Of a DNA stretch of 64,000 nucleotides, positions 1 to 9,553 are shown piece after piece. The stretch is from Halalkalibacter urbisdiaboli. Its GTDB lineage: Bacteria; Bacillota; Bacilli; Bacillales; Bacillaceae_D. The position numbers and the translations under genes were made by a program. The notes under the pieces are model-generated. The model ran no database searches. It worked only from the letters and a program-made list of their open reading frames with translations, and was not told where the DNA came from. Numbering within the stretch: position 1 is the first letter of the stretch; every line of letters begins with the position of its first letter. The DNA is taken from positions 290,751 to 354,750 of the forward strand of contig NZ_MVJM01000003.1 in NCBI RefSeq assembly GCF_002156385.1. The letters run 5' to 3'.

Positions 1-2289
1 AAACATAAACCAGAGGCATTTGATGTCATGATTTTCGGAAGCGAGCCACACGTTAATTACAATCGAATATTACTTTCTTCCGTATTACAGGGAAGTACGA
101 CGCTAGATGATATTATCATTAATAGTCAAGAATGGTATGAAAAAAATAAGATTACTCTCTGCTCTGGAGAGACGGTTACCATTATTGATCGTGAGAATAA
201 CACAATCATTACCGATAAAGGGAATAAGGTTCAATACGACAAATTGATTATTGCAACAGGTTCTAATCCGTTCATCATTCCTTTACCAGGACACGATAAA
301 GAAGGTGTAATTGCCTTCCGAACAATAGAAGACTGTGAAAAATTGATTCAAACATCAAAAAAGTATAAAAAAGCAGCAGTCATAGGTGGCGGGTTATTAG
401 GATTAGAGGCTGCTCGTGGCCTTCTTCATTTAGGAATGGAGGTCAATGTTGTTCATATCTGTGACACATTAATGGAAAGGCAGCTCGATTTTACTGCATC
501 AAAAATGTTGCAAAAAGAATTAGAGCAACAAGGGATGAATTTCTTGCTTGAAAAAGCAACAGAAGAAATTGTTGGTGGTACCCGTGTAGAAGGGTTGCGT
601 TTTAAAGACGGAAGTGAAGTAGAGGCTGATTTAGTCATTATGGCAGTGGGGGTTCGCCCAAATATCAAGCTAGCTAGTGAAGCAGGGCTTGAGACGAATC
701 GTGCCATCATAGTGAATGATTATATGCAAACAAGCGACCCTGATATTTATGCAGTAGGTGAGTGTGTGGAGCATCGCAATGTCGTATATGGCCTTGTGAA
801 GCCTCTTTATGAACAAGGTAAGGAGCTTGCAAAGCATATTTGTCAGATTGACAGCAAAGGATACCAAGGTTCTCTTCTAGCCACTCAGTTAAAAATCTCT
901 GGTGTTGATGTTTTTTCTGTCGGTCAATTTCAGGAGGATGACACAACGCAAAGTCTTACGGTTTATGATGGGTTAGAGGGGATTTATAAAAAATTAGTCT
1001 TCCGTGAAGAGAGAGCGATAGGTGCTGTCTTATTTGGGGATACACGCGCAGGGACAAAGTTAATTGATCTCATTTCAAAACAGGAGAAGGCTGAACTTGT
1101 TAAAGAGCTAGTGATAAATCAAGCTTGCGTTGAAGAAAACCAAGTGGCTTCAATGGGGCTAGGGGAAATCGTTTGTAATTGTAATAGTGTCACTAAGGGG
1201 ACCATTATAGAAGCCGTACAAATGGACGGTCTTTCGACGGTTGAAGAAATAAAACAGTGCACAAAAGCTTCAGGATCCTGTGGCAGCTGTAAACCGCTTG
1301 TAGGCGATTTACTAGCATATATTCAAAGCGATGATTTTAACGAGCATATAAAAGAAGAGCCGTTATGTAGTTGTACGTCAATGCCAGAAAATCAAGTGGT
1401 GGAAGAAATTCAGCTTAAACAGTTACAGTCTATTAAAGAGATTCGAGAAACACTAGACTGGAATCAAAAGGATGGTTGTTCTGTCTGCTCGGCCGCCCTT
1501 ACTTACTATTTAGGGATGATTTATTCGAACTCAGATTTTCAGCAAGAACCGTTAGTTGATTTATATAAAAATGCGACTGCACAGTCTGATGGTTCGTATA
1601 CTGTATTCCCTCAAATGAATGGTGGAGCAACAACAGCACAGCAACTAAGAAAAATAGCAGATGTCATTGAGAATTATGGCATACCACATGTTTCGTTAAC
1701 AAAGCGCCAACGAATGAGTCTTATGGGGGTTAGAAAAGAAATCCTTCGAAATGTTATGCGCGATCTGGAGATCGACTTAACACCTCGCCATGATCATGCT
1801 GTTCATAATGTTCGAACAAATATTGGGCATTCAAGTTCTTTCGAGGAAAATAAACAAGCAATCGAATTGTCTATTGGACTAGATGAAAAAGTTACTTCAC
1901 TAAATACACCACAGGATGTTCGAATTAGTGTGTCTGTAGCAGGTGATGACTTGGCTGATATTAAAACAAAGGACATTGGTTTTATTAAAATCGAACGCGG
2001 TTGGGAAATTTATATCGGCGGTGAGAGTGGACGTACTGGTAAGGATGGAATTTTACTAACAGTGGCGGAGGAAAATGAAGAGGCACTATCAATTGTTAGT
2101 GGTCTAATACAATATTATCGTGAAACCGCCAATTACTTGGAATCTACTAGACGCTGGATTGAACGAATGAATATCGTTCATTTAAGAGAAGTCTTGTTTG
2201 ATATCGATTTAAGAGAAGAACTGTTAGAAAGAATGGAACTAGATAGTATAAAGCAGAAAAGAAAGTTGGAAAATAGTTTCGTAAATTAA
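1..2289 (+). CDS. nasB: NasB, assimilatory nitrate reductase electron-transfer subunit (5' partial)
   Basis: NADH-oxidising flavoprotein expected to pass electrons to the nitrate reductase NasC in the cytoplasm. The frame is open to base 1. Comparison with the paralogue NasD at 6785 suggests about 30 N-terminal residues lie outside the window. Visible in order: FAD/NAD(P)-binding pyridine-nucleotide oxidoreductase part with the Rossmann motif GGGLLGLEAARG (about residue 125); two BFD-type [2Fe-2S] modules (VCNCNS...CGSCKP about 389-435, LCSCTS...GCSVCS about 455-500); and a sulfite/nitrite-reductase-like C-terminus. The four cysteines that hold the siroheme-[4Fe-4S] centre in NasD are all replaced here, so it should not reduce nitrite itself. 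That fits the electron-transfer role known for B. subtilis NasB. It ends 34 bp before nasC, so co-transcription is likely. The family is certain; the subunit name rests on length, the degenerate domain and the adjacent nasC. Confidence 0.88.
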   Translation, partial: KHKPEAFDVMIFGSEPHVNYNRILLSSVLQGSTTLDDIIINSQEWYEKNKITLCSGETVTIIDRENNTIITDKGNKVQYDKLIIATGSNPFIIPLPGHDKEGVIAFRTIEDCEKLIQTSKKYKKAAVIGGGLLGLEAARGLLHLGMEVNVVHICDTLMERQLDFTASKMLQKELEQQGMNFLLEKATEEIVGGTRVEGLRFKDGSEVEADLVIMAVGVRPNIKLASEAGLETNRAIIVNDYMQTSDPDIYAVGECVEHRNVVYGLVKPLYEQGKELAKHICQIDSKGYQGSLLATQLKISGVDVFSVGQFQEDDTTQSLTVYDGLEGIYKKLVFREERAIGAVLFGDTRAGTKLIDLISKQEKAELVKELVINQACVEENQVASMGLGEIVCNCNSVTKGTIIEAVQMDGLSTVEEIKQCTKASGSCGSCKPLVGDLLAYIQSDDFNEHIKEEPLCSCTSMPENQVVEEIQLKQLQSIKEIRETLDWNQKDGCSVCSAALTYYLGMIYSNSDFQQEPLVDLYKNATAQSDGSYTVFPQMNGGATTAQQLRKIADVIENYGIPHVSLTKRQRMSLMGVRKEILRNVMRDLEIDLTPRHDHAVHNVRTNIGHSSSFEENKQAIELSIGLDEKVTSLNTPQDVRISVSVAGDDLADIKTKDIGFIKIERGWEIYIGGESGRTGKDGILLTVAEENEEALSIVSGLIQYYRETANYLESTRRWIERMNIVHLREVLFDIDLREELLERMELDSIKQKRKLENSFVN

Positions 2290-2323
2290 TAAAAATATGA
2301 AATAAGTAAAAGGGTGTGACACC

Positions 2324-4468
2324 GTGACGGATCTGTTACTAAAATACTTTCGTACGAAGCAGCAAGAGGTACAATCTGAAAAGACATATGATACACAGTG
2401 TCCATATTGTAGCATGCAATGTAAAATGCAACTAATTGAACAGTCAGTGGTGACGAGAAAAAAATATAAGACGGTTGGAAAAGCTAATCCAACCTCTGAG
2501 GGACGATTATGTGTGAAAGGATTGAATGCACACCAACATGCGTTTCACCGTGAGCGAATTAAATACCCGATGAAAAAAGTGGATGGACAATTTGTTCGAA
2601 CGACATGGGATGAAGCCTATGCGCTTATAAAGAAAAAGTTTAAGTCAATCCAAAAAAAGCATGGAAATGATGCGCTTGCCTGTTATGGTGGTGCACAATT
2701 AACAAATGAGGAAGCCTATTTATTTGGAAAATTCGCGCGAGTAGCCTTGAAAACAAAATACATTGATTATAATGGACGTTTTTGTATGTCCGCTGCCGCA
2801 ACGGCTGCAAATGTAGCATTTGGTATTGATCGAGGTTTAACAACTAGGTTAACTGAAATTCCAAATGCTAAGGTTATTATTTTGGCTGGTACAAATATTG
2901 CTGAATGTCAACCAACGATCATGCCTTATTTTGAAAAAGCAAAAGAGAATGGTGCGTATATTATTGTGATTGACCCAAGGCAAACCGGGACAACAAAGAT
3001 TGCGGATCTTCATTTACAAGTAAAGCCCGGTACAGATGCAGCATTAGTAAATGGTCTATTAAAGGTCTTATTAGATGAAGGGTACACCGACCATGAGTTT
3101 ATCAATAACCGAACAAATGGATTTGAAGCTTTGGTAGAGCATGCTACAACAATCGATCTAGAAAAAATTGCAGGGAAAACAGGTGTTTCAGTCGAGGATA
3201 TTAAAACAGCAGCAACTGTATTTGGTAAAGAGGCAACTGGGATGATTTTCACAGCAAGAGGCGTTGAACAGCAAGTTGATGGTTACATGGCTGTTCGAAA
3301 CTTTCTTAATATGATTATGGTAACAGGGAAAATTGGTAAGCCAGGATGTGGATATGGTGCGATAACTGGTCAAGGCAACGGGCAAGGTGGTCGTGAGCAT
3401 GGTCAAAAAGCAGATCAGTTACCAGGCTACCGTTCAATTGAAAATCCAGAGCACCGTAAGTATATAGCTGATGTTTGGGGAATTGATGAAAAGGAACTTC
3501 CACGAAAAGGAATATCCGCATATGAAATGATGGAGAAAGTTCACGAAGGAGAAATTCACGGGATGCTATTAATGGCATCAAACCCCATCGTATCAAATCC
3601 TAATGCAAGCTTTGTAAAGGAGGCGTTAGAAAAGTTAGATTTCTTTGTCGCCATTGATATGTTTATTTCGGAAACGGCGCAATTAGCAGATTTAATCTTA
3701 CCAACCTCTTCTTATCTAGAAAATGAAGGAACATTTACAAATTTAGAAGGTCGTGTGACATTACGCGAAGCCTCAAAAGAGCTTCCTGGTGAAGTGAAGC
3801 ATGATTGGAAAATCCTCTCAGAGATTGCGGAGTTACTAGGAAAAGGTAAATACTTCTCGTACAGTTGTGCAGAAGATATCTTTAATGAACTTCGAATTGC
3901 TAGTAAAGGTGGAATTGCAGATTACTATGGAATTACCTATGAACGGATTCGTGAAAAGAATGGGATGTTTTGGCCATGTCCTTCACTTGACCATGATGGA
4001 ACAGAAATCATGTTTAAGGAAAGCTTTGCCCACCCTGACAAAAGAGGAATTATCCTACCGGTTTCTAATGAGTCCGAGGTTCCAAAGAAAAAGCCAACTC
4101 AGCAATTCCCACTTTATTTAACGACTGGAAGAGTTGTGGCACATTATCTAACAGGAGTTTTAACGAGAAAAAGTCCAGCGCTTGCGGCTAGAAACGTTGA
4201 ATCCCATATTCAAATCCATCCGGAAACAGCACAGTCTTACGGCATTCAAGATAATGATTTAGTCAAAATTGAATCGGAACGTGGTACGATTGTTGTTAGA
4301 GGACAATTATCTGATGAGATTCGAAAAGATACCGTATTTGTACCGTTTCACTGGGCAGATTCTCAAAATGTAAATTGTTTAGTACCGAAAGAGTTAGATC
4401 CAACATGTAGAATGCCTGGGTTTAAAGTAACTACAGTAAACATAACGGCCTTAAGAGAATTGGCGTAA
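2324..4468 (+). CDS. nasC: NasC, assimilatory nitrate reductase catalytic subunit
   Basis: Cytoplasmic molybdopterin oxidoreductase reducing nitrate to nitrite with electrons from NasB. The 714 aa length is close to B. subtilis NasC (about 710). The N-terminal [4Fe-4S] ligands are CPYCSMQC (about residues 26-33) with the fourth cysteine in RLCVKG (about 63). The bis-MGD domains follow, with the conserved GRFCMSAA segment around 150 holding the likely Mo-ligand cysteine. The C-terminal molybdopterin-dinucleotide-binding domain includes the TTGRVVAHYLTG stretch. There is no Tat or Sec signal, as expected for an assimilatory enzyme. The start is GTG at 2324, preceded by an AAAAGGGTGTG Shine-Dalgarno region. 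It lies 34 bp after nasB and is closed by a strong terminator, so nasBC is separated from nasFDE. Confidence 0.93.
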   Translation: MTDLLLKYFRTKQQEVQSEKTYDTQCPYCSMQCKMQLIEQSVVTRKKYKTVGKANPTSEGRLCVKGLNAHQHAFHRERIKYPMKKVDGQFVRTTWDEAYALIKKKFKSIQKKHGNDALACYGGAQLTNEEAYLFGKFARVALKTKYIDYNGRFCMSAAATAANVAFGIDRGLTTRLTEIPNAKVIILAGTNIAECQPTIMPYFEKAKENGAYIIVIDPRQTGTTKIADLHLQVKPGTDAALVNGLLKVLLDEGYTDHEFINNRTNGFEALVEHATTIDLEKIAGKTGVSVEDIKTAATVFGKEATGMIFTARGVEQQVDGYMAVRNFLNMIMVTGKIGKPGCGYGAITGQGNGQGGREHGQKADQLPGYRSIENPEHRKYIADVWGIDEKELPRKGISAYEMMEKVHEGEIHGMLLMASNPIVSNPNASFVKEALEKLDFFVAIDMFISETAQLADLILPTSSYLENEGTFTNLEGRVTLREASKELPGEVKHDWKILSEIAELLGKGKYFSYSCAEDIFNELRIASKGGIADYYGITYERIREKNGMFWPCPSLDHDGTEIMFKESFAHPDKRGIILPVSNESEVPKKKPTQQFPLYLTTGRVVAHYLTGVLTRKSPALAARNVESHIQIHPETAQSYGIQDNDLVKIESERGTIVVRGQLSDEIRKDTVFVPFHWADSQNVNCLVPKELDPTCRMPGFKVTTVNITALRELA

Positions 4469-4477
4469 TGAGTAAAA

Positions 4478-4508
4478 GAGAAAGCATCTTATGAGCTTTC
4501 TCTTTTTT
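4478..4508 (+). terminator. Intrinsic terminator after nasC
   Basis: Perfect 8-bp stem GAGAAAGC (4478-4485) / GCTTTCTC (4495-4502), 9-nt loop, then six T residues. It lies 10 bp after the nasC stop. Confidence 0.85.
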
Positions 4509-4589
4509 CGGATCAAGAAGAGTAGAATTCTTACATAAAAACAGCCAGCTTTGAAAAACATAAGCTTAAATATTAAATGAGGTGATCCG

Positions 4590-4925
4590 ATGTTTGAACG
4601 TAGACGTACTTCTTCAAGAGGCTATCTTATTGGAACAGTTATTGGTGGCCTAATTGGGGCCGCTGGTGCATTATTGTTTGCCCCAGAAAAAGGAGCCGTG
4701 ATGCGTAAACAAGTAGCAGAGCGTTTTAACCAAAATAACAATGCTCATAAACCAACGATGTCCCAGACTCTTTTAGAACTAGGGGAGGAATGGTCTGAGG
4801 ATGTTGAAGAAATAATGAAAAGAACAAAACAACAGCAAAATAGCGGGCAGCAAGAGCAAAAAAATACGCAACCGCAATTGGCGAATTTAATTCAAGATGC
4901 GTTAGAGGATGATGAAGAATTCTAA
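4590..4925 (+). CDS. YtxH-like small membrane/stress protein
   Basis: 111-aa protein of the YtxH (general stress/gas-vesicle-like) type. After a short basic N-terminus (MFERRRTS) there is one glycine-rich hydrophobic segment at residues about 11-31 (IGTVIGGLIGAAGALLFAPEKG). It is followed by a charged, low-complexity, Gln/Glu-rich tail likely to be helical. The APEKG motif after the hydrophobic segment is characteristic of the family. GAGGTGA lies about 5 bases before the ATG. It stands alone between the nasC terminator and a second terminator at 5041, between two halves of the nas cluster, with no evident link to nitrate reduction. The biochemical role of the family is not known. Confidence 0.75.
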   Translation: MFERRRTSSRGYLIGTVIGGLIGAAGALLFAPEKGAVMRKQVAERFNQNNNAHKPTMSQTLLELGEEWSEDVEEIMKRTKQQQNSGQQEQKNTQPQLANLIQDALEDDEEF

Positions 4926-5040
4926 ATGGATGATTACTTCCCATTGTATTAATTGATTGATTTAAAAATGAGCATGCTTATCTAACAATTAATTGGATTT
5001 AGTATAGAAATCCTTACATTTTTTAATTAGCAATGTTGAT

Positions 5041-5085
5041 AAAAACGAGGTGAGATGAAGAGATGATCTTCTCAGCTCGTTTTTT
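5041..5085 (+). terminator. Intrinsic terminator after the YtxH-like gene
   Basis: Stem AAAAACGAG (5041-5049) plus TGAGA (5051-5055), pairing with TCTCA (5070-5074) and CTCGTTTTT (5076-5084), with a G-G mismatch between the two helices. Ends in a T run. The rest of the 345-bp gap 4926-5270 holds only this hairpin and the TnrA-like site. Confidence 0.75.
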
Positions 5086-5190
5086 GTATGCAATTTAATT
5101 AAAAATGTAACGAGAAAAAGGGCAGAAAGCTTGATGTAGTAGGGAGTTAGATGAAGGTTTAAAGATGCATTTCAAATATATAAAATTCTG

Positions 5191-5207
5191 TGTAAGGATA
5201 CCTGACA
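5191..5207 (+). promoter_or_regulatory. Candidate TnrA/GlnR box upstream of nasF
   Basis: TGTAAGGATACCTGACA fits the Bacillus TnrA/GlnR half-site pattern TGTNAN7TNACA exactly and differs at two positions from the fuller TnrA consensus. Its centre is about 72 bp before the nasF start codon. TnrA activates nas genes in B. subtilis under nitrogen limitation. A possible -35/-10 pair (TTGTCA 5218, TATGAG 5242, 18-bp spacer) follows it but would leave a very short leader, so promoter placement is uncertain. Confidence 0.55.
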
Positions 5208-5270
5208 TAAATGCACATTGTCAAAAGATGTTCCTTTAAACTATGAGTATGAGGAAGGGGGGACGATGAA

Positions 5271-6752
5271 ATGAAAAACGGAATGGTCTATTTCGTAGGC
5301 GCAGGGCCAGGAGATCCAGAATTACTAACGATAAAAGGTAGAAGGGCTTTACGAACAGCCGATGTGATTATCTTTGATCGTTTGGTTAACCCCATATTGT
5401 TGACGGAAGTTAGAGATGGAGCAAAATTGGTTTATTGCGGAAAACAACCGTGTCAACATTTCCTCAGGCAGGAAGATATCCAAAAAGAGCTGTTGATCCA
5501 TGCACGTAAAGGAAAGAAGGTTGTGAGGCTTAAAGGCGGAGACCCTGCTGTTTTCGGGAGGGTTGGTGAAGAGGCCGAGCTCCTTTCAGAAAATCATATA
5601 AATTATGAAATTATTCCAGGAATCACGTCGGGAATTGCAGCACCTCTATATGCCGGAGCTACGGTGACTCATCGAGAACATTCGCGTTCATTTGCGATTG
5701 TGTCCGGTCATGGAAAAGATGGGAAACCGGAGGCTGATTGGAATTCGTTGGCCAAGGGTGTTGACACGGTTGTCTTTTATATGGGAGTTAAGTATTTGAA
5801 GTTAATTTCTGAGCAATTAACACTTGCAGGGAAAGACAAGAGAACGTCGGTTTTAGTGATTCAGTGGGGAACATATAGCAAGCAACGAATTGTTGAAGGA
5901 ACCCTATCGACGATTGCAAATCAAGTTAAGCAAGAAGGAATTACAAACCCAGCGATTATTGTTGTAGGTGACGTAGTAAAGTTAAGAAAAAAATTACAAT
6001 GGTATGACAACAGAAAGTTATCAGGGAAAGGTATTTTATTTCCAACAAAGGATCAAGCGAATAAGGCGCTTGTTGAAAAACTGAAAAGAGAAGGGGCAGA
6101 CGTATATGTAAACCCCACTCTTACGGAACATTCGCTTATTCATACTGAAGCTTTCGAACGAGCACTGAAACATATTAAAGCTTATAAGCACATTGTTTTT
6201 TTATCAAGTGAAAGTGTTAAAGAGTTTATAAAAGGACTCATTCACTATCATTTAGATCTGAGAGACATTAACGCATCCTTCTACGCAATAAATCAAGCTG
6301 TGAAAGAAGCGCTATTATCATTTGGCTGTCTATCGATTAGTGCGCCTAAAAAGCAAACGCTGGATAATGCATTAATCGTTGGTGGAATGGGGGATGTTGA
6401 AGATCTCTACAATCTGATTTCTTCTTCAAAGAATTTACTAATTACACATGAGCAAAAGATTTCAGACAATAAGGTAGAAGCTTTTCAACGTTTAGTAGCT
6501 GAGAATCACGTGAATACACTGCTCGTTACGAATCAAAAGGAAGCTCTTACATTTATAAAAGTTGCCATGAAGTGTGAAATGGATTCCCGAGCGGTTTCAT
6601 CGAAGTTAAAAGTAATTTGTCGTGGAAAAGAGACAGCATTCATATTAAAGGCACACGGAATAGTCACTCATGCTCAATTAGATGCCAGTGCTACGGATGA
6701 GCAGATAATAAAGGCTTTGCTTGAGGAGTTAAGTCTAGCAGTAGAAAGCTGA
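5271..6752 (+). CDS. nasF: NasF-like uroporphyrinogen-III C-methyltransferase fused to a HemD-like domain
   Basis: Makes precorrin-2 from uroporphyrinogen III with S-adenosylmethionine, the first committed step to the siroheme needed by NasD. Residues about 5-245 are a complete SUMT domain: VGAGPGDPELLTIKG near the N-terminus and RLKGGDPAVFGRVGEEAE about residue 85, both family signatures. Residues about 250-493 resemble uroporphyrinogen-III synthase (HemD) but are poorly conserved, as in the two-domain B. subtilis NasF (about 483 aa). Whether the HemD-like half is active cannot be judged. The start at 5271 follows AGGAAGGGGGG. It is first gene of nasF-nasD-nasE, 32 bp before nasD. B. subtilis has nasF last, so the order is rearranged. 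Confidence 0.88.
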   Translation: MKNGMVYFVGAGPGDPELLTIKGRRALRTADVIIFDRLVNPILLTEVRDGAKLVYCGKQPCQHFLRQEDIQKELLIHARKGKKVVRLKGGDPAVFGRVGEEAELLSENHINYEIIPGITSGIAAPLYAGATVTHREHSRSFAIVSGHGKDGKPEADWNSLAKGVDTVVFYMGVKYLKLISEQLTLAGKDKRTSVLVIQWGTYSKQRIVEGTLSTIANQVKQEGITNPAIIVVGDVVKLRKKLQWYDNRKLSGKGILFPTKDQANKALVEKLKREGADVYVNPTLTEHSLIHTEAFERALKHIKAYKHIVFLSSESVKEFIKGLIHYHLDLRDINASFYAINQAVKEALLSFGCLSISAPKKQTLDNALIVGGMGDVEDLYNLISSSKNLLITHEQKISDNKVEAFQRLVAENHVNTLLVTNQKEALTFIKVAMKCEMDSRAVSSKLKVICRGKETAFILKAHGIVTHAQLDASATDEQIIKALLEELSLAVES

Positions 6753-6784
6753 GCAACGTATATGCTGAATAGGAGAGGATAGGT

Positions 6785-9205
6785 ATGAGAGAGAAATTAG
6801 TTTTAATCGGGAATGGGATGGCAGGTATTCGAACGCTTGAGGAAATATTAAAAAAGGACCCATATCGTTATGATATGACGGTTTTTGGAGAAGAGCCACA
6901 TCCAAATTATAATCGAATTCTATTATCTTCAGTGCTACAAGGTGATGCAGATGTTCGTGATATCGTCCTTAACGATTACGATTGGTATGAGCAAAACCAA
7001 GTACAACTTTACACTGGTGACCCCATTGTAAAAGTTGATACTGAAAAGCAAAAGGTATATAGCAGAAACGGGATTGAGTGCGACTATGATAAGCTGATTT
7101 TTGCAACGGGCTCGAATGCGTTTATGCTTCCTTTACCTGGAGCTGATTTAGATGGAGTCATCGCATTCCGAAACATTAAAGATTGTGAAACGATGATTGA
7201 AACATCAAAACATTACAAAAGAGCAGTTGTTATTGGTGGGGGATTATTAGGTTTGGAAGCAGCTAGAGGTCTATTAAACTTAAATATGGAAGTTGATGTG
7301 ATTCACATCGCAGATTATTTAATGGAACGGCAGCTTGATGAACCAGCTGGTAAACTATTGAAGCAAGAGCTTGAAGCTCAAGGAATGAGGTTCCACCTTA
7401 ATAAGCATACTGAACAAATTGTTGGAAAGAATCGTGTAACTGGAATTCACTTCAAAGATGGAACAAAGCTTAAAGCGGACTTAATTGTAATGGCTGTTGG
7501 GATTAGACCTAATGTCACATTGGCACAGGAAGCTGGACTAAATGTTGAACGAGCTATTGTTGTAGATGATTATATGCAAACAAGTGCACCTAATGTGTAT
7601 GCAGTAGGTGAGTGCGCACAGCATAGAGGAATCGCTTATGGATTAGTTGCTCCTCTTTACGAGCAAGGTAAAGTATTAGCTGAGCATATTACTGAACCTG
7701 ATTCTTTAGAAAAAGGTTATGAAGGTTCCATCTTATATACGCAATTAAAAGTATCTGGTGTTGATGTTTTCTCGGCAGGTAATTTCACGGACTCGGAGGA
7801 AACGAAGGCTATTCGAGTTCATGATGAGTTTGAAGGTATTTATAAGAAAGTTGTAATAAAAGAAAATCAAGTTGTTGGAGCTGTCCTTTTCGGGGATACT
7901 TCTGATTCAACACGGTTATTAAACATGATTAAATCTTGTGAAGACATTTCAGGAATGAGCAAAGTTGCTTTATTGCCATCTGAGGATGCTAATGGGGGAG
8001 CAATCTCTGTTGCAGATCTAGATGATAGTGCAAATATTTGTGGGTGTAATGGTGTTTCAAAGGGAGATATTTGTTCGGCGATAAAGGAACAGGGGTTAAC
8101 AACGTTTGAGGAAGTCAAGCAATGTACAAATGCTTCGCGCTCATGTGGCCGCTGTAAGCCCGAAGTAATTGAACTATTAGCATTAACAACGGGGAATGAT
8201 GCAGCAACGCAAGAAACGCTTTGTGGCTGTACTGATTTAGACCATCAAGAGGTCGTAGCTCAAATTCGTGAGCTAGGCTTAACACATCCACGTGAAGTAA
8301 TGAATGTGCTTGGATGGAAATCAGATGAGGGCTGCTCTAAATGTCGACCTGCAATTAACTATTACTTAGGAATGGTTGACCCGCTAAATAACCAAGACGA
8401 CCATACATCACGTTTTGTTAATGAGCGTTTCCATGCAAACATCAACAATAATGGAACATTCACAGTAGTACCGAGAATGTATGGTGGTGTAACTAACTCG
8501 GAACAATTACGTAAAATTGCCGACGTAGCCGATAAATATAACGTTCCTTTATTAAAAGTAACAGGTGGGCAGCGTATTGATTTACTGGGTGTTGAAAAGG
8601 AAGACTTACCAAAAGTGTGGAGTGAGCTCGGAATGAGATCCGGTTCAGCTTACGCCAAAGCACTTCGTACTGTAAAAACGTGTGTTGGGGCTAATTTCTG
8701 TCGTTTTGGAACTCAAGATTCTATCGGATTTGGTATAGAGTTAGAAAAGAAATTTGAATATATTAATACACCACATAAAGTTAAAATGGCCGTTTCAGCT
8801 TGTCCACGTAACTGTGCTGAATCTGGAATTAAAGACTTTGGTGTAGTCGGTGTTGAAGGTGGATGGGAATTATACGTTGGTGGGAACGGTGGAGTTGACT
8901 TACGTGCTGGTGACTTATTCCACAAGGCAGAAACGAAAGAAGAGATTATGGATACAATAAGCGCATTTATGCAGTATTATCGTGAAAATGCGAAGTACTT
9001 AGAGCGTACCTCTCACTTCGTTGAACGTGTTGGTTTAGATCATATGAGAAAAGTAGTGCTTGAGGATGAAGAAGGTAGAAAAGCACTAGTTGAGCGTATG
9101 GATATTGCTCTTTCCAACCGTAAAGACCCATGGAAAGAGATCGTAGATAGTGAAGAGAAAAAGAAGGAATTATTTGAAGAGAAAAAAGTGGAAGTATTGT
9201 CTTAG
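6785..9205 (+). CDS. nasD: NasD (NirB-type) assimilatory NADH-nitrite reductase, large subunit
   Basis: Reduces nitrite to ammonium with NADH in the cytoplasm. 806 aa, the usual length. FAD part begins VLIGNGMAGIR; NAD-binding GGGLLGLEAARG about residue 155. Two BFD-type [2Fe-2S] modules occupy about 418-460 (CGCNG...CGRCKP) and 479-530 (CGCTD...CSKCRP). The C-terminal siroheme/[4Fe-4S] domain keeps both cysteine pairs, TCVGANFC about 633 and SACPRNC about 673. Unlike NasB at the left edge, with which it shares its whole architecture, this copy looks catalytically complete. Starts with ATG after AGGAGAGGATAGGT; 13 bp separate its stop from nasE. Confidence 0.95.
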   Translation: MREKLVLIGNGMAGIRTLEEILKKDPYRYDMTVFGEEPHPNYNRILLSSVLQGDADVRDIVLNDYDWYEQNQVQLYTGDPIVKVDTEKQKVYSRNGIECDYDKLIFATGSNAFMLPLPGADLDGVIAFRNIKDCETMIETSKHYKRAVVIGGGLLGLEAARGLLNLNMEVDVIHIADYLMERQLDEPAGKLLKQELEAQGMRFHLNKHTEQIVGKNRVTGIHFKDGTKLKADLIVMAVGIRPNVTLAQEAGLNVERAIVVDDYMQTSAPNVYAVGECAQHRGIAYGLVAPLYEQGKVLAEHITEPDSLEKGYEGSILYTQLKVSGVDVFSAGNFTDSEETKAIRVHDEFEGIYKKVVIKENQVVGAVLFGDTSDSTRLLNMIKSCEDISGMSKVALLPSEDANGGAISVADLDDSANICGCNGVSKGDICSAIKEQGLTTFEEVKQCTNASRSCGRCKPEVIELLALTTGNDAATQETLCGCTDLDHQEVVAQIRELGLTHPREVMNVLGWKSDEGCSKCRPAINYYLGMVDPLNNQDDHTSRFVNERFHANINNNGTFTVVPRMYGGVTNSEQLRKIADVADKYNVPLLKVTGGQRIDLLGVEKEDLPKVWSELGMRSGSAYAKALRTVKTCVGANFCRFGTQDSIGFGIELEKKFEYINTPHKVKMAVSACPRNCAESGIKDFGVVGVEGGWELYVGGNGGVDLRAGDLFHKAETKEEIMDTISAFMQYYRENAKYLERTSHFVERVGLDHMRKVVLEDEEGRKALVERMDIALSNRKDPWKEIVDSEEKKKELFEEKKVEVLS

Positions 9206-9218
9206 GAGGGGATGAAAG

Positions 9219-9545
9219 ATGGCTCAGGTAGAAAGCATGAAAAGAATAAAAGCAATCAATGTTTCTGAATTATCGAAAGGGATCGGAAAAGTTGTTATCT
9301 TTAATGGTGAAGAGATTGCGTTATTTAAGCAAGAAGATGGTAGTGTAAATGCTATTCAAAACCGTTGCCCGCATAAAAATGGCCCTCTTGCTGAAGGAAT
9401 TGTTTCTGGGGAGTATGTATTCTGTCCTTTACATGATTGGAAAATTAATACGGAGGACGGAAAGGTCCAGGCACCTGATGTTGGCTGTGTAAAGCGGTAC
9501 GATGTTGAGATTAGTGATGGCGTTGTTTATTTATTTGTAAGTTAA
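9219..9545 (+). CDS. nasE: NasE (NirD-type) nitrite reductase small subunit
   Basis: Rieske-fold partner of NasD, 108 aa. The motifs [11 protein letters not shown] (about residues 49-59) and CPLHDWKI (about 70-77) give the C-x-H...C-x2-H ligand set for a [2Fe-2S] cluster, so this copy should bind a cluster; many NirD proteins lack it. Start at 9219 is preceded by an excellent AGGAGGGG. Last gene of the nasFDE unit. Confidence 0.93.
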   Translation: MAQVESMKRIKAINVSELSKGIGKVVIFNGEEIALFKQEDGSVNAIQNRCPHKNGPLAEGIVSGEYVFCPLHDWKINTEDGKVQAPDVGCVKRYDVEISDGVVYLFVS

Positions 9546-9553
9546 TAGAAAGG

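Noticed and set aside
1-2289. NasB as a second nitrite reductase or as a pseudogene
   Set aside because: Frame is intact throughout and the changes are confined to the siroheme site; the degenerate domain is expected for NasB.
3867-4121. 84-codon frame inside nasC
   Set aside because: Shadow of the nasC coding sequence in another frame; no independent signals.
5218-5247. Firm sigma-A promoter for nasF
   Set aside because: The best pair (TTGTCA-18-TATGAG) would put the transcript start on the ribosome site; reported only as a possibility in the TnrA entry.
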